Shown here: positions 50,231 through 63,721 of the stretch, in pieces
Position numbering within the stretch: position 1 is the first letter of the stretch
How the letters are laid out: the number at the start of each line of letters is the position of its first letter
NCBI GenBank assembly: GCA_036785705.1
Contig: JAWUZG010000004.1
Coordinates: 10,574,501 to 10,638,500 of the forward strand
Source of the DNA: Acanthornis magna
Taxonomy: Eukaryota > Chordata > Aves > Passeriformes > Acanthizidae
Direction: 5' to 3'
Length of the DNA stretch: 64,000 nucleotides
Made by a program: the position numbers and the translations under genes
The notes under the pieces: generated by a model
Told to the model about the DNA's origin: nothing
The model's input: the letters and a program-made list of their open reading frames with translations, nothing else
The model's database searches: none

Positions 50231-53200
50231 TTGTGACTTCAGTCTGAGATTGGAAATGAGGTGAACTGAAGTGAAAGACTACATTTTTCCTGTTCAAACA
50301 CAGGTGCTATGTCTCCTCAGCTGCTTTGTTCCGTGATGTGCAAAGCAGAGTACACCTATGAGAAAAGGATGTTTGGGAGATTCTCTGCAACCATAGCTGT
50401 AAGGTCAGGAAACTGGAGGCTCCAATTCTACAGTTTAAGGCTTAAGGATAGACAAAAGACAATAAAAGACGTTTAATTAATCCCATTAGAATAATATTCT
50501 TTTATGTTATCCATGAAGTTTTCAAGATGGCTTTGTGGTCTGCAAAACTGAAAATTTTGGTTAAATCCTCACTTTGCTCACAAATTAGCATATTTACAGA
50601 GATCTATTATGTGGTAATAGAAGATCTGTGCTCAGGCTACACAAACAGTTTTTGTTTGGGATCCAACCACAGCAAAAGCTTTGAAAAGGGAAGATAAATT
50701 TTAATTCTAAATAACTGTCACACCATTATGTACCAGCATCTACGTAAGAATAAAAATCCTGTGTCTGGCAAACCTCTTATTTCTATTAAGAGGGTTGCTT
50801 ACACTTGGAAAATTCTCTGATATAATAATCTGTTCGTGGATTTTTCCTCTTAAATTACTTGCTTTTTATGCTGATAAACAAATGAGTAAATACGTAAAAA
50901 CATAACAGAGTATTCATCATTCTCTATACTTACCTTCCCAAATGCATACATGCACATACACAAGTATATAAATTTTCTTTGTGAAGGCATGTTGTTTTGT
51001 TTTAGATGATTTATAATTTTTCTACTTCTGTTTGGTTCCTCCTTAGTGTTTTTCTGGTACTGAATAAAGTGTCACAAGTCTATGAAGTCATGAATTGGAA
51101 GTCTTTTAAAGTGAGTTACAGCATATTCAACTCTTCTTTCATAACACATATTAATGGATTTTTTTTTTGTTTGTTTGAAACATACTTTTGTTTTCAAGCT
51201 GTATAAGAAAGCAATCCCTTTCTTTGCTGATTTTCTTTTGTGCCAGCTTTTTTCATCTTGGTACCTCTATGTCTCATTATCTTCAGTTTTTTCAATTAAA
51301 GTAAATCTCTACTAAATATCAGTGTAACATTTTCTAGAAGGAACATTAAAGGAGAACATAAGAATGTTTTTAGGATATGTCCACTTTCTATTTCTGACCT
51401 AATAGTTACTTGATCTCCATATAAACTAGGAGCTCTACAGATTGGCTTATAGATTTTTCGATTTAACCGTATTTGAATAAAAATCATTACTTTATGGTAT
51501 GTGTACTGACTATGTTTATCTTGGTTTGCATGGGTTTCATCTTTGAAAGTAACATTTATGCCCAACTTTTACATATTAAACGACGTAATGTATTTTCTCA
51601 TACACAACGTCAGATGTAAGTTTGCAAAACAGTATAGACTTACATTTTTTCTAATTAAAAAATTTTCAAAAAACATATTACTTAGGCAGATGACAAATAT
51701 ATCTACTGTCTCATACAACCTTTTATTTTGTTCATCTATGCTTCAAGTAATCCCTTTTAATTCACTAGCCACATAATATTCCTCTTCAGTGTCTTCTCCA
51801 GAAGCCTAGCTTTGAGTTTCTACCTTTAATAAGATAAGCTAGACCTGAAACTCAGATATCAATATCATGATAGAAATTTATCTGCTCTTTTTCTGCTCAA
51901 CTACAAAATTCTTCCAGCTACTTTGCTTGGTTACTTCAGATGGTCAGCAGAAAACATTGCCACTTGCTGTCTCAGCGGGAGGGCACAGTTCCAGAACAAG
52001 TCAAAAGAAAACCCTTCTCTGCTTATTTTTCTTATATCTGAGACTAATTAAGCTGGCATTAACTATAAATATGCATTGCCATTAAACATTAGAAACTTCA
52101 TGTAAAACTGTGTTCTGCTGTGTTGAGACATAAGAATATTCCAAAAAAAGGCAAAAATGTGGCACCTTTTTTTCACATTATCACCTTTTCACATGAGTGA
52201 TCTAATTTTTGTTAATAGGGATGCTCAAAACCCCCTGCAATGTGAGTACAGAAAGTCCAATTATGCTCCAAAATCACAAGGGGTAAACAACAGTAGAAGT
52301 AGAAGAGTTGGATGCACATTTCACAAGGAAAGGCAATTTACCAACCAAGACATTATTGTCAAGAGGCTCTATCTGAGTGTATGAATCAAGCAAGTGAGGC
52401 TGCTTTTGATGGCTTCCCCTGTAAGAGATTCCTCTCCTGTAGGTGGTTCTGAGTTAGTTTTCAGGCAGCTGCTGCTAGGATATTAAGTTTAACTCAATAG
52501 GAAAACAAACTAATCTGCAATTTCCTGGATAGGGAAACAATGAAAAGGTGGGGGGAGATGAACAAATAGAGTCCACAGACAAGATATTTCGGTGACAAAA
52601 ATGCACATAAGGATTTTTAAAATAAATTAGTAAGCCTGATATTACGTATATGACAGTGGCATGAAAGACAGGCTGAGTAGTAATGAGCAAAACTCATTGT
52701 TTAAAATCACTTAAAATATTTGGTAAACTGTCTCATTAAAGAGTAGATTACCTCAGTAAATGATTTCTTTCTTTATGAGGCAGCCTGACACGGACAGGTC
52801 CAGCAGTAACAGTACCTACCCAAGTTCCTATGTTTGTTTCGGCTCAGGCTGTTTCTCTTTAAAGTGTGAAGCTGTTTCCATTGAAATTGAAGTACTGGCT
52901 GAGTACAGAGTAATGGAGTTACTTGTCTTCATGCTGGTATAACTTTTTTTGCCACTTTATTTATATAATTCTGCAAGTGCTCTCAATTTGTAGCTGTTTT
53001 ATGTTGTTTGTTTTGCGGTTTGCCATTTTGCTTTCAGATTTAAGAATTGCCAAATATGATCTTGTTAATATGTTGGCATTGTATGTGAGAAGAGATATCT
53101 CTGGTATTTTAAGGAAGGGGAGGGAAAAGAGCCGTTCTTCTGCCAATCAAAATCTTCATTGTTGCACGCAAAAATAAACACCAGGTTTGTGGGATTGATT

Positions 53201-53508
53201 AATGCACACTGAATTTTAAATGGTGGCAAAAATTGTCTTGTTACCAGTTCAATAACATTGGTAATTATTAGACAAATATTAGTTACCAAATACCACAACC
53301 ATTGGCGTTTTCTTTGCCGATATGACAAATTTTCAAGTACAGAGTATGTTGTAAACAATACTTAAAATTTTAAGATGCTCATCTTACTAAAAATAATTAA
53401 AATAATGTCAGGTATATTTTGTTTAAAGGAAGAATGTAAAACCCTTTAAAATCTCAACATTTCTGACCTTATGTATCATGTCATATTGTGTTACATCAGT
53501 CTGATTGC

Positions 53509-53546
53509 ATTCATTTTTAAATACATGATTCATTTTTAAATACATG
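53509..53546. repeat. Perfect 19-bp tandem duplication
   Basis: ATTCATTTTTAAATACATG occurs twice in direct succession (53,509-53,527 and 53,528-53,546) with no mismatch. Confidence 0.95.
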
Positions 53547-56075
53547 ATGTGACACACTGTGACATGATTCACATTGCAGAGTATTTATGGACCCCTACTG
53601 TAACTGTGGAAAACATTTTAAGCAAGAAGATATTGCCCATGTTTCCTTAGTGTAATTTAGAAATATTCATATATAACATTGTAATTGCATATGTGTTTTT
53701 GAAGAAAAAAGTAGTCTTAATAAAGAAAATGGCTAGTGAAGCATGTGGTAGGTTTTTTTGCTTCTTATAAATCCTAGCTACAAGTTAGGCAAAATGAAGC
53801 CAAATTTTGCCATTTGTGAATGTCAATTACTTTAGCAAATTGGCCTGTTAAGCAGCATATAACCTGTTTTCCTCAGACTGGATATGTACTAACACTGCAT
53901 TTCGACAGCTTCTAATGCATTTTCAGTAGTAAAAGGTACAAATAATTGTGAAGTAAATTTACTTGTTATGGATGTTTTGGTTGCAGTATATTAATTAAAC
54001 ATAATGCTCCTGGATATTACATTAGTCACTCATTTTATAAAAAAGTAAAATAAAATTCCTGCTCAGCATTTAGTAATAAGCTGAAGTAATACAAAAATTA
54101 ATAGATTCACCAGATACTTTGAAGGATGAATGCATATTTTGAAACAGGAATCATATAATTCATCAAACCCTTTCAGGACCCTATTTTCATGCAACTTGAG
54201 GGACTAATTTTCTCAAACAACTGTTAATCTTTTGGATTTACTGTTTGACACCTACTGTATTTTGTGATCTGACGAAAAGTGCTTGTATCATATCTGTCAG
54301 CAGACAAAAATGTAGTAAGTCTAAAAGATTTGCTGTATCACTATAAATTAAAGATCTGTGCTTACACTAGATTTTTATTGATGTAACACTGGTTATTTCA
54401 ATGAAATAGCCAATGGGTCTTTCCTTACTGCATTAGTAAGTATGAGATAAGGAGAAGGAACAGAGTAATTTGGGATCCATTGTGTTGAAATGTGTCATCT
54501 GAATGCATTTAAATACATCAGAGTATTTATTAGCAAAATAATATAAATTGACAAATATATGCCATTTGTTATTTGAATGGGGAAGCTGAGATAGTGCTGA
54601 AAACCTCCAATGTACTTAAGTTTTATCACACAGAAAGAATGAAGAAAATCTAAGAGTGAGCTATAGAGGAAAATAATTTATAACAAAAATAATCTTTATC
54701 TGCTGTAAAATAACTTCATGGAAGGCTAGGGAAGAAAGGTTGAATTCATTAATCACTTTGAATTGATAAAGTCAATGGAATGACGAAATCTCATGCATCA
54801 ACCCTGTAAAACCATCACACCTAAAATTATCCAAGTTATAGTGAGATCTCTTGTTTCAGTTTATCCATCATCACAGAACACCCTAATAAATTCCGACTAG
54901 CTACAGCTGAGCAAGGCAATGTGATATCATTAGTATCATGGCTAGAGGAGGAGGGCTTGCAGGATGAGGTGTACTTGTGATCCAGTATGGGCTTCAATAG
55001 GATTGTTGCTGTGGGGGAAAATGAGGTAGGCGAAGTATTTTAAAAAAACAACCAACCAAAGAAAAAACCAACTAACCCAAAAACCCTAATTTTCCAGAAC
55101 TAGCAGTTTGAAAATAAAACTTTTCATTTGTAAATCCAGCACAGAAATTTGCCATAGACATAAAAAACAGTCAAAAAATAAACATTATTTCTGCACAGTT
55201 TTCAGAGGAGAAGAGCATTTTCAAATTATTAAGTCCTGCTATCAATCATCTTAGGGTGCAGAGTCTTCCTGTAATATACCAGACAAATCCATTGTACTAT
55301 TGCTTTCTGGTAGTCTTCCTTAGGTTACAAACGGGGGCTCACAAATTCAAGCACCAAATTACACTGTTATGTGTAATATTTGAAAATGTATTTCAGAATA
55401 TGACACACACAGAAGCAAAACACACTTCAAGAATTTGAAAATAGATGACTCTGAACATATTCTAAGGCAGAGTGAGCCTCGACAGCTTGCAAAAATATGA
55501 CAGGTATAGCACGTTACTATGAAAATTGCAGAAAAAACCTTGCTTTCTTGCTGCTGCCTTTTAGTATATGTTCTTCAATGTAGATGAACAATGAAGACAT
55601 GCAATTTAAATAAAATTCTGACTCTTTCCAATATCTGAATGGAACATGTCTCATTGTGTTACAATCAATGAGGAAAACCCATTAGCTTCTTCACAGGACA
55701 GGTCCTGAAGTATCCCTAAATTTCAGTCTGAGTTTTAATATAAATCTCAGTGTGTGGGTGTGTGTATTGTGAAGAAAGTTTTTTTACAGAACTATCTCAA
55801 AAGTTGTTGCATGCATTTAGAAATCATGGCACAAACTTCATACTTCGTTTCCTCTAAAAACTCTACAGACAACCTTTTGTGTCATGATGTATTTTGTAGG
55901 TGAATTTGTCAGAATAATATAGTTATTTTATTGTGTAGAAAAACAGAGTTGAAAAGCTAACAGAAAGAAAATGTGTAGCTCATCTGCTTATGTATTTCAT
56001 ACATTTTTACAGTGTACAACACTGTCCAGCCTAGGAAAAAAACCCTTCTAGGTTGATTTGCTGTCATTAGTCACT

Positions 56076-56115
56076 GAATTACAGTGACAGATGGAGAATT
56101 ACAGTGGCAGATAGA
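56076..56115. repeat. 20-bp tandem duplication with two mismatches
   Basis: GAATTACAGTGACAGATGGA at 56,076-56,095 is followed by GAATTACAGTGGCAGATAGA at 56,096-56,115. Confidence 0.92.
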
Positions 56116-59100
56116 GACCAAACATTTATGGACATTCATTTGCTCACTTTGTGCTACTCTGATACTCTTGGGCCCACAATAAGAAACTAGGCAAACTCTT
56201 TTTTGGTTTTTCTCTGTCCATGCTGTGGTAATCACTGAAAACCCGCACCTGAATTTTATCTTAAATACAAGGTCAAATCAAAACCTGAAACAAAGTTTAG
56301 AAACACTACAGTTCCTAGAAATTATGATACCAGCTGTGGAATTAGGCTAGGACAAAAATGTATGAGTCTTTCTCTAAGTGGATTTCTCTGCATTGATGTC
56401 TACCTGTCATGTACATGATTAACATACCAGGGTGCACCCTAAAGAGGTAAGACTTCATTCAAATTCCCAATCGTACATGCCTAATGACACCTGAGTTTAT
56501 CTGCAGTGACTTAAAACCGACTGTTCAGAAAGATGTGTGTGCCATATATCCCATGCCAAAACTTCTAGGTGTAGATGCATAGCTTAGAAACCCAACTGCC
56601 TCTGTAATTAAAGAATTGCATTTCGGCATCAGACAGTAGAGAACATTATCACTGTTTATTCGCACTGTCCTGAACTTTCACTTCCTCTCTCTCACATGAA
56701 TACAGGGTCACCTAGAGCCAATACTGTTGAATAACTAAAGAGCAATCCAGAACATAAAGGGGTTTTGTCTCTTTGTTACCAGAAGAAGTTGATCTATCAA
56801 TACCATCATACTGGTTTCTGTTGATTATCCTTACTGAATCCAGATTGTGCTTAATTTTTTACTATGTCTAGCTTTTTACTGGTCCAGTTGTATTTCATGG
56901 TATATGGCATGTTTTTTTTACACGTGTCTATGAATTCTCCATCAAAAATTCCACATTTTTGTCAGACATTTTGTAATAAAATCTTAAAAATAAATTGCAT
57001 GCCACAATTTGATTAAACATATAAAAGAGTATAATTTTTTGTCTTTCTTTTTTATTTTTTTAGATTGATTATACAAATCTAGTACACAGTTTTAAGCCTA
57101 CATTTGAGGTAAAATAGTAAGAATGCATCACTTTTTCTTCTACAATGTTCAAAAACAAGACATTCATAATTGGATGTTTTGACAAAAAGGCAACAAAGCA
57201 TTAATATTTCATCTTTATTTTATAATGTATTTCACTTTTTTGAACAGGCAATCAAAATGCTTTCTTTTTTTTGAGTTTTTGAAAAGAATAAAGGCATCGT
57301 ACCCCTGTTAAAGATTATCTTTTTTCTTCAAAAACATCAGGCTACCACTCAGAAATGTGGAGTGCCTTCCTTGTGTCTGTTTTGATCTTATACTCGTGTA
57401 CAAAACATATTAAAAAACCACCTCTGCTTGCAAAATTATTTTAAATTAGATTACAGCTCATTTTCCAAAATATAAGATATGTGATATACTCATGTGTAAG
57501 TGCTATATACTGTGTCAGGGAATTTACCCATATACAGATTATTTTTGCCTTTTTGTGTAGGATCAGAATCTTAAGTGTTAATATATTTATTACCTTAAAA
57601 GTGAAATCCCCTTAATTTACTAATTCTGAAGACTCTGATAGTTCATTATCACGTTTCTTAATTGCAACAAAGGACAATGGAATTTTTACAATTTAGAACT
57701 TTAGCTCGAAAACTGCAATAATGCAAGTGCAACTTGTTTCATTTAAATTGCAGCCAAGTGATTGCCAATATTTTACACTAGATCATACTTTTCCAAGGGA
57801 TGGTCTTAAACAGGGAAAGAAAGGAAAATGGACACAAAGGGACAGAAACAAAAATCAGTTCTTAGACTCCAGAGCACCAGGAGATAAGGCTGTCACCTCA
57901 GGTTTGACTGAAGGTGACAATTCAAAGGCTGAAGCACAGGAGATATACTTTTTATGCCACCAAATGGGTGTTCTGGTTTTAATGGTAATTTGTTTTCAAG
58001 AAGTGTTTTTTCAACCAACATCAATGTCTCCTGCCTTAAGTGAATTCATCAGTCCTGCTCCAGATAGCAACATATATCAGACCCCTTAGTCAGTAAACTA
58101 CAGAAACTTCCATCATTCTCTCTGCTGTTTCAACTAATTCTTTCATGTGAACTTGTTTCTCCATTTAAATCAAAACTGCTATCCATCTTCACTGTCATGC
58201 TTTTAGCTACAATTATGCCTTTCAAGTCCAGTCTAGTTTCATTTTGCTTCCCTTTTTTCTACATCCACATAGTCTGGTCTCCCACATGCTGGGGTATTTG
58301 GTGCTCTTCCAGAATGACTCCCCTTTTTTCTCTGCCTTATGCACTTCAGACAGTATTTTATACTTTTCCCTGGAAAAAGGGAAATTAGGCGTGGTCAGGA
58401 AGTGAGTGTACTTGAAAACAAGTTTTTCACTATCTATTCATTATCTCAACCCCTGATTCTGTTTCGAACCATTCAATTTAGGACAGTTTGTCGGTATTTT
58501 TCTGGTATTTACTCCTGAAGCTACTTCCAAAAAACAGCATTATAGATGAAATTGCATAAGATTCAGTTTCCTCCATTTTATACTGTCTTCCAGAACTATC
58601 CCTGAGGTCTCCTAACCTTCAAAAAACTACATTTTCTACCTACCATGCCGCAGATTATTCAATTCACACCTAGAGTTTCATGCAATAAAAACTCCATCTT
58701 GTTCCAAAACTGCTACTAAGACGAAAAGGTTATTAACAAAAGAGTAATAAGTGTCTCACATAATTCATCAGAAAATTAGTTGCACCAGCATTCGTGTTTA
58801 TGTTTTTAAGTTAAAAAACCAGTTGATACACAGATAATTGAAAAGAGAAGTTACTAGCCCTACTGTTGAATGGATTAGAGTATTGCATACTTTCCCATGA
58901 AAACCTGACAGTAAGAATCACGAGTCAGTTGCTAGACATCCCAAATCTGAGCAAATCGTAATTATTTTATGGTGAGGGTGGTTGGAAATATTTACTGGAA
59001 AACATTGTTTTATCTGTGACTTCCTCAGATTTGAAAGAGTAATACTGGAGTGCGAGGCAAAGAGCGCAATTCTTAATACCACTTCCAAGTTCTCTGTTTT

Positions 59101-60766
59101 CCTACCTTAATAGCAAACATTTAGGTATAATTGTTAATCTCAAATAATTGAGCGTGGTTTTGTTTAAAATCTTGCTTTCTTCTCATCATACCCCAGGCAT
59201 GCATGTATTTTTGGACTTCCCTGCATTAATTTGACATCTGTATATAGAAAGGTAGGTACTGGTTAAGACTCTACTTATTATGTTTCACCTTTGTTAATCT
59301 AACTGTTGAATTTTATAAGGGTATTTTAGAATATTCCAGTATTTTAAAAATAATAAGTCCCATGTTACACATTGAAGTTCAGAACTTTAAAATCTTGAGA
59401 AGTTTTACGGCCAGTTTTGAACACACCTGTCTTCTAGATGTCTGATGTCTAGATTTTGGATTTATTCAGCACATGTTCTTAGTATATCAGAGATACATTT
59501 TGTACTCCTGTGGGCTAAAGCTATTAGAAAAAAATTATCATGTCTTCAAGTTAGGACAGTTGGCTGTAGCCATACCTGTAGTTACAGAGTGTACAAAAAT
59601 GAGTAGAAAAAGGCATAGCTGAAGTGTACTATAGGTAATCCTGTCTGGTGTCTGACACTTTAGGAATTATAGGAGTTCATAGGAGATAAGAGAGCTTCCA
59701 GTTACTTTAACCTGTACTGGAGATCACTGCCCTAAGAATCAGGGACCCACAACTAATTTCATGACAACACCTCCCACTGCTTTATTAGAGGGAAACTTGG
59801 GAAAATAGGAGAGAGGAGCTTTTTTCTATAAGCCTGCCCATGGATATTTAAGCTCCAGCTCCTTCCTATAAGATGAACATTTTTTGATCTTTTAACACAT
59901 GTATAGCTAATGTATACGTATATATATTTGTTCATCTTTACTTTACTAAGGGCCTTAACTAAGTACTATGACTACATGTGTATGTAGAGAAAAATACATT
60001 TCTGATCTGTCCTCTCAGTGCACTATCTCCTGAATGCTCAAATAATGGCTAATCTGGCTTCTCTTACTAAATTCTAGTGATTGCTTCTCTAGTTTCCACA
60101 AGTGTTACTGCATGATAAATAAAAGGTGGAAACTAGCTGTTTCCTGATGTGTAATATGCTCTGCATGGTTTATTTGCATTTGTAGACATGGCTTACAAAG
60201 GTGGTGAGTGTTGTAGAGGCAACCTGCTTAGAATCTGAGCAGCAGAGCAAAACAAATTTATATTATTCAAGCAGCAGTTCCTCATACTGATCAAAGAGTA
60301 GCTTTAGCAGGCTCTGAAGGGGTTCATCCTTTAATTCTTGCCCACCAGAGGCACTATGGCTGTGTCCCAGGTCTTAGAGCTTTATAGTGCAGTGTAGCAG
60401 GTCTGAATGATGGCCTGTTATGATTCGTACGCTGTCCCTGGGGAGGCTTCAAAAATAAATAGTAGTCCGTCGAGTAACTGAGAAATTTACCAAAAGAGCA
60501 AAAATCTTCCATAATCTCAGTGACAATACTCCTAAATTCTGTAGAGTATTATGACTCTTTTAGTGATGCCATTAGACTGGAGAAACAAGAGTATGCAAAT
60601 TATAGCCCTAAGTTGCAAGCAACCATCCCGCAGAACTACAGGACATCAGAAATTTCCCTTACTTCACAGGGATTGATACAGATGATAGACTATGGAGTGA
60701 AACACCCTTATCCTTCAGCAATTCAAGCAATCTTTTTCTTTGATAACTAGGTTGTTAATCAAGTAG

Positions 60767-60841
60767 TATTTATCATATTCATCATCTTTATCATATTTAT
60801 CATATTTACCATATATACCATATTTATCATATTCACCATCC
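60767..60841. repeat. Imperfect 9-bp tandem array (TATTTATCA-like)
   Basis: Units such as TATTTATCA, TATTCATCA, TATTTACCA and TATTCACCA follow one another for about 75 bp, with one or two changes per unit. Confidence 0.9.
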
Positions 60842-63721
60842 TTTCATGAATTCAAGAAGTTACAATAGAGGACTTCATGCAGTTGATCTTAGTTATGTTA
60901 GCATAACTAAGCATAAGCATGTTAGTAATTTATAGAAGACTGTCAAATAGTTTATTCAAAAGACAATTGTACCTAGCAGTTTAAAAAAAACCCTGTTTAT
61001 TTGTGAGGTTTATGCTTGGTTGTTTTTTTTTCATGTCAATATATACTTCTGTTTTCCTTCTCAGTCCATCCATTTCAGGCGAAATTGGCATCTAGTATTG
61101 TCACATTTTCTATTCCAAATTATTTTCTATCAAGCCCTGAAATTTCAATCTGCCTATGAGAATTCCTAAATAACAAAAATAAATTTAAATTTACATCTGC
61201 TTACAGGTAGCTTTCTTTTTTTGAAAAGAATTTCAGATCTGCTGGATACTTTAAACACTGATACTGTGTTTTATTTACTCCTTATCTGATCTAGATATCT
61301 TTAGGCAGTGACCAATTCTATATCCTGTATTTGAATGCTTCTTAATACCAGATCTGAGGTGTAATTTTATCTGGAGACACATTTTTACAGAAATGCAAAA
61401 AAAATTGATAGAAAATATACTTCTAACTTGTGTCAAATATTATTCTAGACACATTGGTCACCAAAACAGAAATGCTGCTAAAATTCATGTTTTTTTACTG
61501 ATCCAGCTGCTGTAATGAAAGCACAATTAAAATCCTATTGGGATGGAGCAGTTATCTTTCATTATATGCATGGTCGATAAAGCAACATGTGGTACTGAAT
61601 ATTTTCCAAGGAACAGGACCAGTATAAAAAAAAGATAGCTGGATACTGTGAAAAATATTATTGATGTCAAGAACACAAGATATGTTCTTACACAAAAGGA
61701 AATCAGTAAAGCTAAAAAGACAAAGAAAGTACAAATACATGAAAAAATGTTCTAAATATTTTAATACTTACTCTTATATATAATTCTGAAAATTATAAAT
61801 CTATTTCAGTATTTAATGGATACCTCAGATGCAGAATTGACACTTGAATATTTTGTTCATGTTGGAAAAAGTTATTCCTAAATAAGTCTACTGGTATATA
61901 ACCTACAGTAAATTTTGCTTTTCTTCTTTTTTTCATGGAAACTTTTTTCTCACCATCATTGTTTCATTCATCCAGAATCCTTCCAAAATTAACAACATAT
62001 ACAAACTAAACTGGTTTCTTATGAAGATGCAGTAAAAAAACTACATGCCTAGGCAGTATAGTCTAGTTTATTTTCACCTGAAAGGAACACTACATTTCAT
62101 ACACCCTGAGAATATTTCAGAATGCAAACCAAAGCATGATGCAAACAAAATATGAACAATTGGAAGCTTGCTTCAAAATAACAAACAGTTTTGCATTAGT
62201 AGCATTTTCTTCAGATAATTCTATATTTTTTTTAGAAATTCCATAATAGCTGCAACTGTAATAATAATGGCCCTACTGGTTTTGTTTTGATTACATAACA
62301 TATCTTATAGGAAAATTTACATACGATTTTTTTAAAACTGACTTAAATTCAGTTTTGTGGCATCCTTTTGTATTTGTGCAAGATGATCAGGTCTAGTGAA
62401 ACTGTTGTCCTTTCTGCACCAAATATATAGATTATATAGAGACGAACCGTGATGGCCAGTTACCTCATACCTTAAGATACTTTTTTTTATGCTTAGATAT
62501 AAGCATTTATGTATGACTTTCTCTGTTAGTTAGTAGATATCTGAAGGTTGTTTCACTTCATTATCATAAATATCTAGAATTATTTGGGATGTTTTACAGT
62601 GTCTTGCCTGGCTCCAGCTTCTGTGCAAGGCAGTTTCATATGTAGCAACAGTCAGCTCTCTGTAAGTGTAACTAATATTTCATCAGTACAATCAAGGGGG
62701 TACAGAGAAAAGAAATCAGGTTTAGACGTCTAGGACAATCTGAATAACATTCTGCCCTCTCTTATGACTAGGTCACGATTCACAACAGTGGGAGTCCAGA
62801 CATCCAGTTCACACAAAGACACCTATGAAGTATTTTAATTCACACATCTTAGGTGATTTGACTTACATTTGAATCCCATCTCTGTATTACACGTAGTAAG
62901 ATTACATGTCCTTTCAGAGGACTTTAAATATAATTTAATTTGCTTTCCTGGCAATTAAAACAAAGTGGTGCACCATCTCATACTATCTATATTATCTCTT
63001 TGCATAAGCCATTGTTTACACATATTCATGGTATGTTTTCTATGAGAGACTCAGGAAATAAAGTGTTAATGGAGCCATCAAATTAAACACATCTTTTTTT
63101 CCTGTTTGATGGTTAAATATGTTTTATACTTGTTTATGCAGGTGACTTTGGGGCAAATGTATCTATTACTGAAATAAAACAATCCACTCCTTATTACAAA
63201 AAGATGGCATTTCTACCTTAGAAAAAACAAAATTATGGAAAGCTTGAGAAAATACAAATCAGTCTAAACTGAATAGACATGATAGAGAAAAGCAAGGACT
63301 GTTTTTACCATTCTCTAAGGACATTCAATGAAATCAGCTTCCATTTGGTTAAGAGCCCATAACTAACTGTTCCTCTGCTTATTTGACAGACATTTCACTC
63401 AGAGAGAGAAACTAGTGGCAGAATATTAATATGTCCATGTACTTGTCCACAGAAAATGACACATGCATGGGGGAGGGGAAAGCATTATTTACTGTTTATT
63501 TTGTTGTCATTGTTTTTATGCTTTTTTTTTTCTTAGGGACAAAGCTTGCGGATGGCTTAGTAGGTTGTTTATTATTCTGTCATCTGTGTGGAGGCAAAAT
63601 TAGGAAAGTAATACTGATTAAGCTCATAACCATCTGTAATATCAAGGTCAGCCTAGAAGAAAGTATTTATTGCTCTAAACTTTCATCATGTTTATTCATA
63701 AAGAAATTTCTTTAAAAATAG

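Larger units (their letters stand above)
50231..63716. other. AT-rich unique sequence, almost repeat-free
   Basis: About 13.5 kb with no recognisable gene or transposon. It contains short tandem duplications at 53,509 and 56,076, an A/C-rich tract near 55,039-55,085 and an imperfect 9-bp tandem array at 60,767. Open frames at 57,721-58,089 (122 codons from an ATG) and 60,520-60,750 have no domain I recognise. Confidence 0.45.
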
